A stretch of 41,224 nucleotides of DNA from Bacillota bacterium (GTDB lineage Bacteria; Bacillota; Sulfobacillia; Sulfobacillales; Sulfobacillaceae). The notes under the pieces are model-generated. The model was not told the origin of the DNA, did no database searches, and saw only the letters and a program-made list of their open reading frames with translations. The stretch spans positions 1 to 41,224 of the forward strand of contig JAJZBJ010000009.1 of assembly GCA_021798975.1 (NCBI GenBank), given 5' to 3'. Each line of letters begins with the position of its first letter. Position 1 is the stretch's first letter. Shown here in pieces: positions 9,012-18,915 of the stretch. The translations under genes were made by a program, and so were the position numbers.

Positions 9012-10732
9012 TGCCCCGCATACATCGCTTGGAGGCGGTGGTGGCCAACCAAATCGCGGCCGGCGAGGTGGTGGAGCGGCCCGCGTCGGCGGTCAAGGAA
9101 CTGGTAGAAAACTGCCTCGACGCGGAATCCAGCCGCATTACCGTGCAGGTGGATGGCGAGGGCAGGAGTCTCAGCGTGATAGATGACGGGGTTGGCATTG
9201 CGGGAGACGAGCTGGCTTTGGCGGTAGACCGCCACACCACGTCCAAAATATACCGCATCGAAGACTTGGAATCCCAGACGAGTCTCGGCTTCCGCGGGGA
9301 GGCGTTGGCCGCCATTGCGTCGGTGAGCCGCTTCACGATTCGTTCGCGGGTTCACGGCGCGGCGGCGGGGACCCAGTTGACGGTCGACTACGGCCGTGCC
9401 GGCGGCCTCCGCAGTGTGGCCATGCCAGAGGGCACACGCGTGACGGTGGATGACTTATTCCATCTGCACCCGGCCCGACTTAAAGGACTGAAGACACCCG
9501 CCGCCGAGTTCGGAGCGATCCAGCACACCGTGCAGCAACTGGCCGTGGCCCGCCCGGACGTGCGCATGACGCTGATGCGGGACGAGCGGCACGTGCTCGA
9601 AACGCCGGGCCAAGGAGATGCGGCGGAGACACTGCTCGCGCTCTTCGGCCGGGAACTGGCCTCCCATCTCATCGGCATCGATTACGCGAGCGAATCGGGC
9701 CTGCGCGTTCATGGCTATGTAGCCCCAGCCCACGTGCATCGGGCCAATCGCTTCGGCGAGGGGTTGTTCGTCAACGGGCGGTGGATTACGAACTGGGGGC
9801 TCCGGGCCGCGATTGAGGAGGCCTTTCGGCCGAACCTTCCCGAGCGGCGCTTTCCCTATTTCTGGCTGTGGCTGGAGATGCCGCCGGCCGACTATGACCC
9901 GAATGCCCACCCGACCAAGGCTGAGGTTCGGCTCTATCAAGAAAACCGGATTAAAGCGCTCCTGTTCCGGCAGGTCCAAGACGCGCTGGCCCGGCGCTCG
10001 ACGCCCGTTTCCTGGGGGGCCGAGGGGCGTATGCCGGATGTGGCGCGAGCCGCCGAAGGGTCACTCGACCTCGGCTGGGATCGAGCGGATCGCGCCGAAT
10101 CCGCGGCGGATGACTCGGGCCGCGTGCTGCACCGCCAATTTCAGGAGTTGACGCCGCTGGGGCAGTGGCGCGCCAAGTACATTCTGGCCCAGGGCGTGGA
10201 TGGCCTGTACCTCATTGACCAGCACGCGGCGCACGAGCGGGTGTACTTCGAGCGGTTTCGGCGCCAGGGGGCCGAGGTCACGTTGAGCCAGCCGCTGCTG
10301 GTGCCCGTGCCTGAGAGCCTGACCGCGGACGAATGGGCGGTCTGGAAGCGCCACCAGCGCGACTTGGCCCGCTTGGGGTTTGAGGTGGAGGATCTGGGAG
10401 GCAGTACGGTCGCAATCCGGTCGGTGCCTACAGCGTTTCATGACTTGGAGACCCACCAGGGATTGTTCCGTGTGGTGTTGGAAATGTTGAGCGGAGGCGA
10501 ATCGGCGGAAGGGCGCCTGCATCCCGTGTCCTGGGCGGAGGAAGCCGCCTATGCCATGGCCGCCTGCAAAGCCGCCATCAAGGCCAACCGGCCCATGTCG
10601 CACGATGAAATGCGGTGGCTGTTCGGGCAGATGAGCCAGGTGGAGGATCCGCGCGGCTGTCCGCATGGGCGGCCCACCCTGATTGTGTTGTCGTTGGAGG
10701 AGGTGGACCGGCGCTTTGGACGGCGTGGCTAA
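9011..10732 (+). CDS. mutL: DNA mismatch repair protein MutL
   Basis: IHRLEAVVANQIAAGEVVERPASAVKELVEN; GFRGEALAAIASVSRF. Confidence 0.98.
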   Translation: MPRIHRLEAVVANQIAAGEVVERPASAVKELVENCLDAESSRITVQVDGEGRSLSVIDDGVGIAGDELALAVDRHTTSKIYRIEDLESQTSLGFRGEALAAIASVSRFTIRSRVHGAAAGTQLTVDYGRAGGLRSVAMPEGTRVTVDDLFHLHPARLKGLKTPAAEFGAIQHTVQQLAVARPDVRMTLMRDERHVLETPGQGDAAETLLALFGRELASHLIGIDYASESGLRVHGYVAPAHVHRANRFGEGLFVNGRWITNWGLRAAIEEAFRPNLPERRFPYFWLWLEMPPADYDPNAHPTKAEVRLYQENRIKALLFRQVQDALARRSTPVSWGAEGRMPDVARAAEGSLDLGWDRADRAESAADDSGRVLHRQFQELTPLGQWRAKYILAQGVDGLYLIDQHAAHERVYFERFRRQGAEVTLSQPLLVPVPESLTADEWAVWKRHQRDLARLGFEVEDLGGSTVAIRSVPTAFHDLETHQGLFRVVLEMLSGGESAEGRLHPVSWAEEAAYAMAACKAAIKANRPMSHDEMRWLFGQMSQVEDPRGCPHGRPTLIVLSLEEVDRRFGRRG

Positions 10733-11645
10733 TCCCATCCCGCTCTTGGTCATCGCAGGACCGACGGCGGTGGGCAAGACGGAACTCAGCTTGCAGGTGG
10801 CCGAGCGGCTGGGCGGCGAGATTGTGTCCGCTGATTCGGCGTCGGTATACCGCGGGCTGGATATTGGCGCGGCTAAGCCGAGTCCAGAGGACCAGCGGCG
10901 GGTTCCTCACTGGCTCATTGATGTGGTCGGTCCGGAAGCGTCGTTCTCCGTTGCGGATTTTCAGCGTCTGGCCAAGCAAGCTGTGGCGGACATCCACGGA
11001 CGGGGGCGGTTGCCGATCGTGGTGGGAGGTACGGGACTATGGATTCGCGCTTTGGTCCGCGATTTTAGTTTGCCCGCTGAGGCTCCGCCCACGATCCTGC
11101 GCGAACACCTCCACGCGACCGGGGAAACATACGGATTTGAGAGTTTGCGGCGCCAACTGAGAGTAGTCGATCCCGTCAGCTACCACGCTATTGCGGGCAA
11201 TGACCACCGCCGCATCGTGCGGGCCTTGGAAGTGTTCCAAGCGTCCGGCCGGAGACTGGCGCGCAACGCCCCCGACCGTTCTCCGTTCCGGCCTGTGTAT
11301 TGGGTACTCACGCGGTCCGTCCAGGAACTGCACGACCGCATCCGGGATCGGGTGCAGGGCATGTTGGCGGACGGCTTAGTGGAGGAGGTCACAACCCGGC
11401 TGCATGCCGGCCTGGCTCCCCGGTCCCAAAGCCTCTTGGCCATCGGGTATCGTGAGACCGTCGATTGGTGGTTCGGGCTCTTGAGCGAACGCGAGCGCGA
11501 CGCGCTCATTGTCCGCCACACCCAGCAGTTTGCTAAGCGCCAGCTAACCTGGTTCCGATCCGAAAAGGATGCCCGGTGGCTGGATTTATCGGCCTGGTCA
11601 TTGGACGAGGCGGCGGCCAAAATCGCCGCGTCGCGCCCCTCCTAG
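10725..11645 (+). CDS. miaA: tRNA dimethylallyltransferase MiaA
   Basis: LLVIAGPTAVGKTELS; SADSASVYRGLDIGAAKPS; HWLIDVVGP. Confidence 0.97.
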   Translation: MANPIPLLVIAGPTAVGKTELSLQVAERLGGEIVSADSASVYRGLDIGAAKPSPEDQRRVPHWLIDVVGPEASFSVADFQRLAKQAVADIHGRGRLPIVVGGTGLWIRALVRDFSLPAEAPPTILREHLHATGETYGFESLRRQLRVVDPVSYHAIAGNDHRRIVRALEVFQASGRRLARNAPDRSPFRPVYWVLTRSVQELHDRIRDRVQGMLADGLVEEVTTRLHAGLAPRSQSLLAIGYRETVDWWFGLLSERERDALIVRHTQQFAKRQLTWFRSEKDARWLDLSAWSLDEAAAKIAASRPS

Positions 11646-12652
11646 CGGCAAAAGACCTGATCGCCGATGGTTGCGGTGACGGGCAAGGTGTTCATCCAGG
11701 CGACGTGCGGCATGGATGGATTGAAAAAGTACAACGCGCCGCCGGTTGGGTCCCATCCGGACGCAGCTGCTTTGACGGCCATCATGGCCAAAGGACCGGG
11801 AGCGTTCCAGAAGGTGCCGTTGGACACCGTTTCAAATTGACCGGGCGCGAACACCACGCCATCCACTGTTTTCGGGAATCCCGGCGTTCGCAGGCGATTG
11901 AGGACGACAGCGGCCACAGCCACCTGGCCCAGAAACGGTTGGTCTCCAGCTTCCGCCTGGACTAAGTGGGCGATGGTCAGCATCTCCTGAGAACTCAGCG
12001 AGGCAGGCAGGGCGTTGAGTCCGCGCGATGGTTGGGCCGGTACTGGCGACTGGGCGGCTGTTGCGCCGCCGTAGCGTGCGTGCGGAATGTGTCCGGTATA
12101 CGGAATGACCAGCACCTGTCCAGGTTTGAGCTTGTCGTGGCTAAGACGATTGGTGTGCCAGAGCATCACCAGAGGCACGTCCCACTGGCGGGCCACGGAG
12201 GCCAGGGAGTCGCCGGGCCTGACGTGATACAGGTGGGGGATGACCAAGTACTGGCCCGCCACCAGATCAGGGGCTGGCATGTGGTTGGCCTTCTCGAGGT
12301 CTTTCATGGGAATATGGAATCGTTGGGCCAGGCTCCACAACGTGTCTCCCCAGCGGATGTGATACAGATGTCCTTGGGGGGGCACGTGATGCGGTCCGGT
12401 CTTCAGAGCCAATCGAACGCGCTGACCAGCCGCCCGTGCGACCAGTTCTCGCAAATCGGGCGGCGGAGCTGCTTGAACGATGGAACTGGGCTTCACGGGG
12501 GTAGGAGGGGAGGTTGGGGCCGAGCCCACGGGCTGATGGCTGGCGGCAGCGAAGCCCAGTCCCAGCACCACTGCGCCGACGGCTGTCACTAGGGGTTCCG
12601 TCCAGCGGGACCGAGTCAGACGGGGAAGAGTCGTCAAGACAGACATGGACAC
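11642..12652 (-). CDS. LysM-domain cell wall hydrolase (SleB family)
   Basis: Two LysM motifs (YHIRWGDTLWSLAQRF, YHVRPGDSLASVARQW) plus SleB-type EAGDQPFLGQVAVAAVVLNRL. Confidence 0.9.
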   Translation of the reverse strand: MSMSVLTTLPRLTRSRWTEPLVTAVGAVVLGLGFAAASHQPVGSAPTSPPTPVKPSSIVQAAPPPDLRELVARAAGQRVRLALKTGPHHVPPQGHLYHIRWGDTLWSLAQRFHIPMKDLEKANHMPAPDLVAGQYLVIPHLYHVRPGDSLASVARQWDVPLVMLWHTNRLSHDKLKPGQVLVIPYTGHIPHARYGGATAAQSPVPAQPSRGLNALPASLSSQEMLTIAHLVQAEAGDQPFLGQVAVAAVVLNRLRTPGFPKTVDGVVFAPGQFETVSNGTFWNAPGPLAMMAVKAAASGWDPTGGALYFFNPSMPHVAWMNTLPVTATIGDQVFCR

Positions 12653-12818
12653 GCTCCTCTCGGGGTTTGTCCTACCTTATTCGCCAAAGTGGTAGAAATT
12701 GCCTGCAAGAAAATGGAAAAAACTGACGGAATTTTCCTATTCCACAAAACGGACAGATTTACGCCGCTCCCTCGCATAGTCTTGGGTAAAGATTGGAGGA
12801 GGGGGTTGGTTTGTCCAG

Positions 12819-13799
12819 GTGTATTCCACAGACATGACTCCCGGTTCGCCCGACGAGGTTTTGCAGTGGATGGAGGCCGGTCGGCTGCCCCCGGATGCAG
12901 CGGTTCAGATGCTGGCTCGCTTTCAAAGTTCGGCGGCGCTCCGCGAGGACACCAAGCGGGATCGCGCCGAGACCGTGCCGGAGAGCCCCGATGAGGTCCT
13001 GCAGGACTTAGATCGACTGGTGGGGTTGGGGGAGATTAAACGCGTGGTACGGGACGTGCGGGCCTTCGTGGAGATTCAGCGGGTACGCGAAGAGCATGGC
13101 TTGTCCCGAACCCAGCAAAGTTTCCATATGATTTTCACGGGTGCGCCGGGCACAGGCAAGACCACGGTGGCCCGGGTTGTGGGGCGGATGTTCCGGTCGC
13201 TGGGCGTTCTCTCGAAAGGCCACATGGTGGAGGCCGAACGGGCGGATTTAGTGGGCGAGTACATCGGGCATACCGCTCAAAAAACCCGCGAACTCATTAA
13301 ACGTGCCCTCGGGGGCGTTCTGTTCGTGGATGAGGCCTATTCCCTGGCCCGGGGCGGGGAGAAAGACTTCGGCAAGGAAGCTATTGATACGCTGGTGGCT
13401 GCCATGGAAAATTATCGGGATGATTTGTTGGTCATTTTGGCCGGCTATCCCGACGAGATGTCCGCGTTTCTCGCCACCAATCCGGGACTCATGTCCCGGT
13501 TCCCCCTGCGCCTCCAGTTCCGGGATTACAGTGCCCAGGAACTGGTCACCATTTGCCGCCGCATGGTGCGGGAACGGGACTACGCTCTCAGTCTGGAGGC
13601 GGAGTCGGGACTCTTGATGCTGTTCAGTGATCATCAAGGGTATTGGCACAAGAATGCCGGGAATGCGCGCATGGTCCGAAACTTGCTTGAGCACGCCATC
13701 CGCCGGCAAGCGGTGCGACTCGTCAATCGTCGAACGCCGTTGACCCGGCATGACTTAATGACCCTCACCTGGTCCGACTTCGAGGGAGGGGCGGGCTAG
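12819..13799 (+). CDS. SpoVK/CbxX-type AAA ATPase
   Basis: FTGAPGTGKTTVARVVG, GGVLFVDEAYSLARGGEKDFGKEAIDTLVAAMEN. Confidence 0.9.
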   Translation: MYSTDMTPGSPDEVLQWMEAGRLPPDAAVQMLARFQSSAALREDTKRDRAETVPESPDEVLQDLDRLVGLGEIKRVVRDVRAFVEIQRVREEHGLSRTQQSFHMIFTGAPGTGKTTVARVVGRMFRSLGVLSKGHMVEAERADLVGEYIGHTAQKTRELIKRALGGVLFVDEAYSLARGGEKDFGKEAIDTLVAAMENYRDDLLVILAGYPDEMSAFLATNPGLMSRFPLRLQFRDYSAQELVTICRRMVRERDYALSLEAESGLLMLFSDHQGYWHKNAGNARMVRNLLEHAIRRQAVRLVNRRTPLTRHDLMTLTWSDFEGGAG

Positions 13800-14407
13800 T
13801 GGACCTTCTCATATTGGGCAAACCCAACGTCGGGAAGACCTTGCTCATGATTAACTTGGCGGCGTATTTGGGACTTCGGGAAATCCAACTGGATGTAGAA
13901 GATGCGGATGGCCGGAGCCGGAGTCTGCGGCTGGGACTGGAGCGGGCGCGCCGGGAACTGGTCTCCATGCGCGCACCCAAGACTCTAACGGTACAGTCGG
14001 TCGGACTGGAGGCATCATTGGGGCGGCAGAAGGTCCGGTTGGTCGCGGTGGACACTCCCGGAATCGGAGAGGGAATTCCGGATGAGAATCATGTCCGCCA
14101 CCAGATGGCATTGACGCTGGAACGGCTGATGTCGGCAGCACTTGTCTTCCACGTTGTCGATGCCTCCACGGTGGGAATGCGGCGCGTGGAAGCGCCTGGG
14201 CCCTTCGATTGGGCCCTGATGGAATTGGGCCGCAACATGGCGGCCGCATATCTGCTAGTGGCCAACAAGATGGATAAGCCGGGAAGCCAGGAGGGCATGC
14301 GCCACCTCAAGGAGCGGGCCCGGGGCATCACCATAATTGGGGTGTCAGCCGTGACGCGGCGGGGATTCCGGGACGTTAAAAGCTGGATGATGCGCACCTT
14401 GGCTTAA
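13799..14407 (+). CDS. Small TRAFAC-type GTPase coupled to the AAA ATPase
   Basis: G1 GKPNVGKT, G3 DTPG, G4 NKMD, G5 SA; GTG start overlaps upstream TAG. Confidence 0.75.
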   Translation: MDLLILGKPNVGKTLLMINLAAYLGLREIQLDVEDADGRSRSLRLGLERARRELVSMRAPKTLTVQSVGLEASLGRQKVRLVAVDTPGIGEGIPDENHVRHQMALTLERLMSAALVFHVVDASTVGMRRVEAPGPFDWALMELGRNMAAAYLLVANKMDKPGSQEGMRHLKERARGITIIGVSAVTRRGFRDVKSWMMRTLA

Positions 14408-14462
14408 ACTTTGTCCACGCCCCAGTTTCGTGTATGATCGCGGAGCGAAAGGGGACCGGACC

Positions 14463-15635
14463 ATGCAGATTGACGAACAGCTATGGAAACGATGGCGGCA
14501 AGTCGACGGGGTGGTGGCCGCCAACACGGCACGGGTGGTGAATGCCTTCCGACTCAGCGGGTTGGCAACGCCGGATTTGATGGGGACCACCGGCTACGGA
14601 TATGACGATCGAGGCCGAACCATTGTGGACCGTATTGTGGGAGAAATTTTTGGCGCCGAGGCGGGCTTGCTGCGGCCGCAGTGGGCGTCGGGCACCCATG
14701 CGCTGGCTACCGCTCTGAAGGCGTTGGTGGTACCGGGACGAGACCTCTGGATCCTGAGCGGGATTCCCTATGACACCATTCAACCCACGCTGGGAAGACT
14801 CGCAGCGCGGGGTTCGGGCGTTCACATCGTGGAGCCGCGGAGCGGCCGCCCGGACGTCGCGGGACTGGGCGGCGCGAAGACCGGGGACATTGTCTACGTA
14901 CAGCGGTCCCGGGGCTATTCATCGCGACCCTCGTGGGGAGAAGAGCAAATCGCGCCGCTGGCGGAGCACTGCCGGGCGCATGGATTGACCCTCATGGTGG
15001 ATAATTGTTACGGCGAGTTCACCCAGATGGAGGAGCCGGGACACTGGGGTGCGGACTTGGTCGTGGGTAGTCTGATGAAGAACCCCGGCGGAACGATTGC
15101 CCCGACCGGAGCGTACGCGGCCGGGCGCCAAAGGCTCATAGCCCAGGTCGCCGAGGAACTGTTCGCGCCGGGCATCGGCGGGGAAGTGGGAGCGACTGGT
15201 CCGTATCTGCGGTTAGCGGCTCAAGGGTTGTTTCTCGCTCCGCAGATGGTGGGTGAAGCGCTGAAGGGCGGTCTTTATGCCAGCGCCGCGGCATCGCGGC
15301 GGGACATTGCGGCCGACCCCGCCCCGGATCAGGTGTCCCGCAACGACATCGTGGTTGCGTTGGAATTGGGTTCCGCCGAGCGCGTGGTGGCCTTCTGTCA
15401 GGCCATTCAGGCCTGGTCGCCGGTGGACGCTTTGGCTCAGCCGGAGCCGTGGGATATGCCCGGCTACGATCATCCGGTGGTTATGGCGGCCGGGGGCTTC
15501 GTGGCAGGCGGATCGTTAGAGCTTTCTGCGGACGCCCCCATTCGGCCGCCTTATCGCGTCTACTTGCAGGGCGGAGTTAATCGCTGGCACACCCAGTTGG
15601 CCGTAGACGCCGCCCTTGACGCCCTCGACCCCTAG
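14463..15635 (+). CDS. PLP-dependent methionine gamma-lyase/YnbB-like (aluminium-resistance annotated) protein
   Basis: GYGYDDRGRTIVDRIVGEIFGAEAGLLRPQWASGTHA; VGSLMKNPGGTIAPTGAY. Confidence 0.85.
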   Translation: MQIDEQLWKRWRQVDGVVAANTARVVNAFRLSGLATPDLMGTTGYGYDDRGRTIVDRIVGEIFGAEAGLLRPQWASGTHALATALKALVVPGRDLWILSGIPYDTIQPTLGRLAARGSGVHIVEPRSGRPDVAGLGGAKTGDIVYVQRSRGYSSRPSWGEEQIAPLAEHCRAHGLTLMVDNCYGEFTQMEEPGHWGADLVVGSLMKNPGGTIAPTGAYAAGRQRLIAQVAEELFAPGIGGEVGATGPYLRLAAQGLFLAPQMVGEALKGGLYASAAASRRDIAADPAPDQVSRNDIVVALELGSAERVVAFCQAIQAWSPVDALAQPEPWDMPGYDHPVVMAAGGFVAGGSLELSADAPIRPPYRVYLQGGVNRWHTQLAVDAALDALDP

Positions 15636-16228
15636 AGCGAACGAATGAGGCCGATCACGCGGCCGATGACCTGGATGTCGGGGCTGATAATCGGCTGGTA
15701 GCGAGGGTTGGCTGGGTTCAACTGGATATGCCCCGCTTCGCGGTGCAGATATTTGACGGTCGATTCCTCGCCGATTAAGGCGATCACGATTTCGCCGCTG
15801 GCCGCCGTTTCGGTGGCCTCGACCGCGACTAAGTCGCCGTCAAAAATGCCGGCTTCAATCATGGAGTCGCCTTCGACCCGGAGAAAGTAGTCCGGTACAC
15901 GGCCAAAAAACTGGGGGGATAAACGCAGCCGCTCTTCCTGGTTTTCAATAGCGAGCACGGGTTCCCCAGCCGTAATACGGCCTACCAAAGGCGCTTCGCC
16001 CGCCGAGGGGCGGTCTTGAAGGCTCCAAGCGCGCCGTTTGGTTGGCGGATGGCTAAGGCGGCCGTCGGACTCCAAGGCTTTCAGATACCGGGCGACGCTC
16101 GCAGTGGATTTGAGCCCCACGGCGGCACCAATTTCCCGCACCGACGGCGGAAAGCCGTTCTGGTCCGTGTAGGTTTGGATGAACGCAAGGATGTGGTGTT
16201 GGCGCTCCTGGCCATTTTGTCTCGGCAT
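15632..16228 (-). CDS. lexA: LexA repressor
   Basis: N-terminal wHTH, Ala-Gly cleavage site (GRITAGEPVLA), GDSM Ser and TVKYL Lys. Confidence 0.95.
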   Translation of the reverse strand: MPRQNGQERQHHILAFIQTYTDQNGFPPSVREIGAAVGLKSTASVARYLKALESDGRLSHPPTKRRAWSLQDRPSAGEAPLVGRITAGEPVLAIENQEERLRLSPQFFGRVPDYFLRVEGDSMIEAGIFDGDLVAVEATETAASGEIVIALIGEESTVKYLHREAGHIQLNPANPRYQPIISPDIQVIGRVIGLIRSL

Positions 16229-16259
16229 GGCGACTCCCGTTTTTGTGGGATAGTATACC

Positions 16260-17276
16260 ATGGCAAGCTCACGGGGAGGCGGAATAGTGGCCGTTTGGCA
16301 ACGGTATCTGGCGGGATTGGCCGGCACGGGCCTGCTCTGCGTCAGCTGCGGGGTGCTGCCCGGGCAAGCGGGGCCTTCCACCCTGCTGTGGGCCTTGGCC
16401 GGTGAGATGGGACTGGCGGTCATGGCCTACGCGTGGCAGTGCTGGTGGCTCTCCCTGGCGGTTGCGGGCAGTGCGGTGGCGGGCATGGGGCTGGCTTACG
16501 GGGCCGTGCATCCCGCCACCGTGGGCACGGCGGCCCTGCTGGGAGCCGTGGTGGGATGGTGGTCGCGTCAGCGATGGGCATGGCCCTTTCGGCCATGGCA
16601 GGCCCTGATGGCCGTGGGCGTCCTGGTGACGGTGTCCATGGCGTTATCCGGACTGGTGGCGGTGGCGGATCGACCGGTGGCGGCGCATGGCGTCGCGGCC
16701 ATGGTGGTCTTGTATTTGAGCACCCCGCCCTGGGAGGGGGCGGTAGTGCTGACGGCATTGGGCCAGGGCTCAGCGCTGAAGCGGTTTTGGGTCCAGAACT
16801 ATGGGTGGACGGCCCGGGCTTGGGGCAACGTCGCGATGGGCGTGGCGGCGGGCCTGGGAATCTTAGTCGTGACCGCCCTGGTGGTGTCGCTGGAGAGCCG
16901 GACCTTCCGCGTGCGGGCCAACAATCCGTTCGTAACCGCGTCCGCGCTGGGGCATCATCTTGGATTCGCCGCGGCGGCCATTGCGTGCGGGGTGGTGCTG
17001 TTGGCACCCATGGCGGAAGAAGCCCTCTTCCGGGGCATTTTGTTCGGGTCGTTGTCGCAACGCTGGCGCTACCTCCCGAGCACCGCCGTATCGGCGGCCA
17101 TCTTCGGATTGGCACATCTCAATCTGTCTCTTCTCCTGCCTCTGGCTGTAGCCGGGGTGGTGTTCAACGCCCTGTACCGCCGCACAGGCTCCCTCATTCC
17201 CTCCACGATGGCCCACGCCACCCTAAACGGGGTATCGGTAGCGGCGGCATTGGGTCTGGCGGGACTTTTACATTAA
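16260..17276 (+). CDS. CPBP family intramembrane metalloprotease
   Basis: MAEEALFRGILFGSL, FGLAHLNLSLLLPL, MAHATLNG. Confidence 0.85.
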   Translation: MASSRGGGIVAVWQRYLAGLAGTGLLCVSCGVLPGQAGPSTLLWALAGEMGLAVMAYAWQCWWLSLAVAGSAVAGMGLAYGAVHPATVGTAALLGAVVGWWSRQRWAWPFRPWQALMAVGVLVTVSMALSGLVAVADRPVAAHGVAAMVVLYLSTPPWEGAVVLTALGQGSALKRFWVQNYGWTARAWGNVAMGVAAGLGILVVTALVVSLESRTFRVRANNPFVTASALGHHLGFAAAAIACGVVLLAPMAEEALFRGILFGSLSQRWRYLPSTAVSAAIFGLAHLNLSLLLPLAVAGVVFNALYRRTGSLIPSTMAHATLNGVSVAAALGLAGLLH

Positions 17277-17355
17277 GTACGAGCTCTGCTCTGGCCATAG
17301 AAAAGTTGCCGTGGTAAAATAATGCCGAATGCAGGTATCGGAAGGAGAGGACAGG

Positions 17356-18495
17356 ATGGAATTTGCGCTTACGCCAGAACAACTGGAGCTGCGCGAGTGG
17401 GCCCATGGATTTGCCGAACGCGAAATCCGCCCGATTGCTCAAGAATACGACGAGCGGGAAGAAATTCCTTGGGAGCTCTTGCACAAGGCTGCCAAGGTGG
17501 GGCTGCTGTCGTATGCCATCCCGGAAGAATACGGCGGCAGCGGGGTGTCTAGCCTGTTGTCCAACTTAGTGATATCGGAGGAGCTGTTCTGGGGCTGTGC
17601 CGGCATTGCCACGGCCATGGGCGGCATCGGCTTAGCTTCTCTGCCGATCCTCGAAATGGGCAGCGAAGAGCAGAAGAAGCGCTGGCTGCCCCTGTTTACC
17701 GATCCCGACCACGTTCGCCTCGGGGCTATGTGCCTCACCGAACCGGGGGCGGGCTCGGATGTGGTCAACATGAGCACCCGGGCTGTTCGGGACGGCTCAG
17801 ATTATGTGATTAATGGCACCAAGACCTTCATCACCAACGGCGGTATTGCCGACCTTTACGTGGTATTTGCCAAAACCGATCCGGATGGTGGATACGCGGG
17901 CGTGTCGGCCTTCGTAGTCGAGGCGGGCACCCCGGGGCTTTCGGGCGGAAAGAAGTTCAAAAAGCTGGGATTGCGCGCCAGCCACACCGCTGAGGTGCAC
18001 TTCGACAATGTGCGCGTGCCCGAGGAGAATCGATTGGGACCCGAAAACATGGCGTTTTTGGGCGCCATGAAAATGTTGGAGCACTCGCGCCCGTCGGTAG
18101 CTATTGCGGCGGTGGGCGTGGCCCGGGCGGCCTACGAGTATGCATTGAATTACGCGAAGGAGCGGGTTCAGTTTGGCAAGCCCATCATCCACAATCAGGG
18201 AATTGCCTTTCCGCTGACGGAAATGCTGACCAAGATTGACGCGGGCCGCCTCTTGGCCTATCGTGCCGCATGGTTGGCTGACCAGCATGAGTCCTGCAAC
18301 CTGGAGGGATCCATGGCGAAGGCGTTCTGCGGTGATATGGCCATGGAGGTCACGACCCAAGCGGTGCAAACCCTGGGCGGCTATGGATATATGCGGGACT
18401 TTCCGGTGGAAAAATGGTTCCGTGATGCGAAGATTATGTCGATATACGAGGGGACAACCCAAATTCAGAAGCGCGTGATGAGCCGGCTGCTATAG
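17356..18495 (+). CDS. Acyl-CoA dehydrogenase
   Basis: CLTEPGAGSDVVNMSTRA; QTLGGYGYMRDFPVEKWFRDAKIMSIYEGTTQIQ. Confidence 0.95.
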   Translation: MEFALTPEQLELREWAHGFAEREIRPIAQEYDEREEIPWELLHKAAKVGLLSYAIPEEYGGSGVSSLLSNLVISEELFWGCAGIATAMGGIGLASLPILEMGSEEQKKRWLPLFTDPDHVRLGAMCLTEPGAGSDVVNMSTRAVRDGSDYVINGTKTFITNGGIADLYVVFAKTDPDGGYAGVSAFVVEAGTPGLSGGKKFKKLGLRASHTAEVHFDNVRVPEENRLGPENMAFLGAMKMLEHSRPSVAIAAVGVARAAYEYALNYAKERVQFGKPIIHNQGIAFPLTEMLTKIDAGRLLAYRAAWLADQHESCNLEGSMAKAFCGDMAMEVTTQAVQTLGGYGYMRDFPVEKWFRDAKIMSIYEGTTQIQKRVMSRLL

Positions 18496-18519
18496 TGGGC
18501 CGCAGAGACACAGGAGGCG

Positions 18520-18849
18520 ATGGGAATGACGACCAAGGAAGTATTTGAAGAACTGAAGGGACGGCTGGAAGGGAAGGGCAGCGCTCAACTGGCAAACTCG
18601 CGCGGCGTGTACCAATTTGCCCTGACTGGCGAAGATGCTGCGTCGTACTATGTCGCAGTGGGCGACGATGGGGTGACGGTGGCCGAAGGGACAACCGAAA
18701 ACGCGGGCGTCACCATTACGATGGCTGCGTCCGATTTTAAGGCGTTGGCCCAAGGGGCGCTGAACCCGATGTCTGCCTTCATGAGCGGCAAGCTGTCGGT
18801 GGCCGGAGACATGAGTATGGCCTTGAAGCTGCAGTCCCTGATTTCGTAG
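18520..18849 (+). CDS. SCP2 sterol-binding domain protein
   Basis: ENAGVTITMAASDFKALAQGALNPMSAFMSGKLSVAGDMSMALKLQSL. Confidence 0.88.
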   Translation: MGMTTKEVFEELKGRLEGKGSAQLANSRGVYQFALTGEDAASYYVAVGDDGVTVAEGTTENAGVTITMAASDFKALAQGALNPMSAFMSGKLSVAGDMSMALKLQSLIS

Positions 18850-18857
18850 ATTGGCGG

Positions 18858-18880
18858 GGCCGCCTTGCGCGGCCTTTTTT
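18858..18880 (+). terminator. Rho-independent terminator
   Basis: GGCCGC-CTTGC-GCGGCC then TTTTTT. Confidence 0.85.
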
Positions 18881-18915
18881 AAGTATTGAGACCATGTTGC
18901 AAAGGAGAGAGCCGA

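Noticed and set aside
16229-16260. SOS/LexA box in the lexA promoter
   Set aside because: An extended -10 (TGGTATACT on minus strand) is visible, but I could not identify a convincing Firmicutes-type GAAC-N4-GTTC box.
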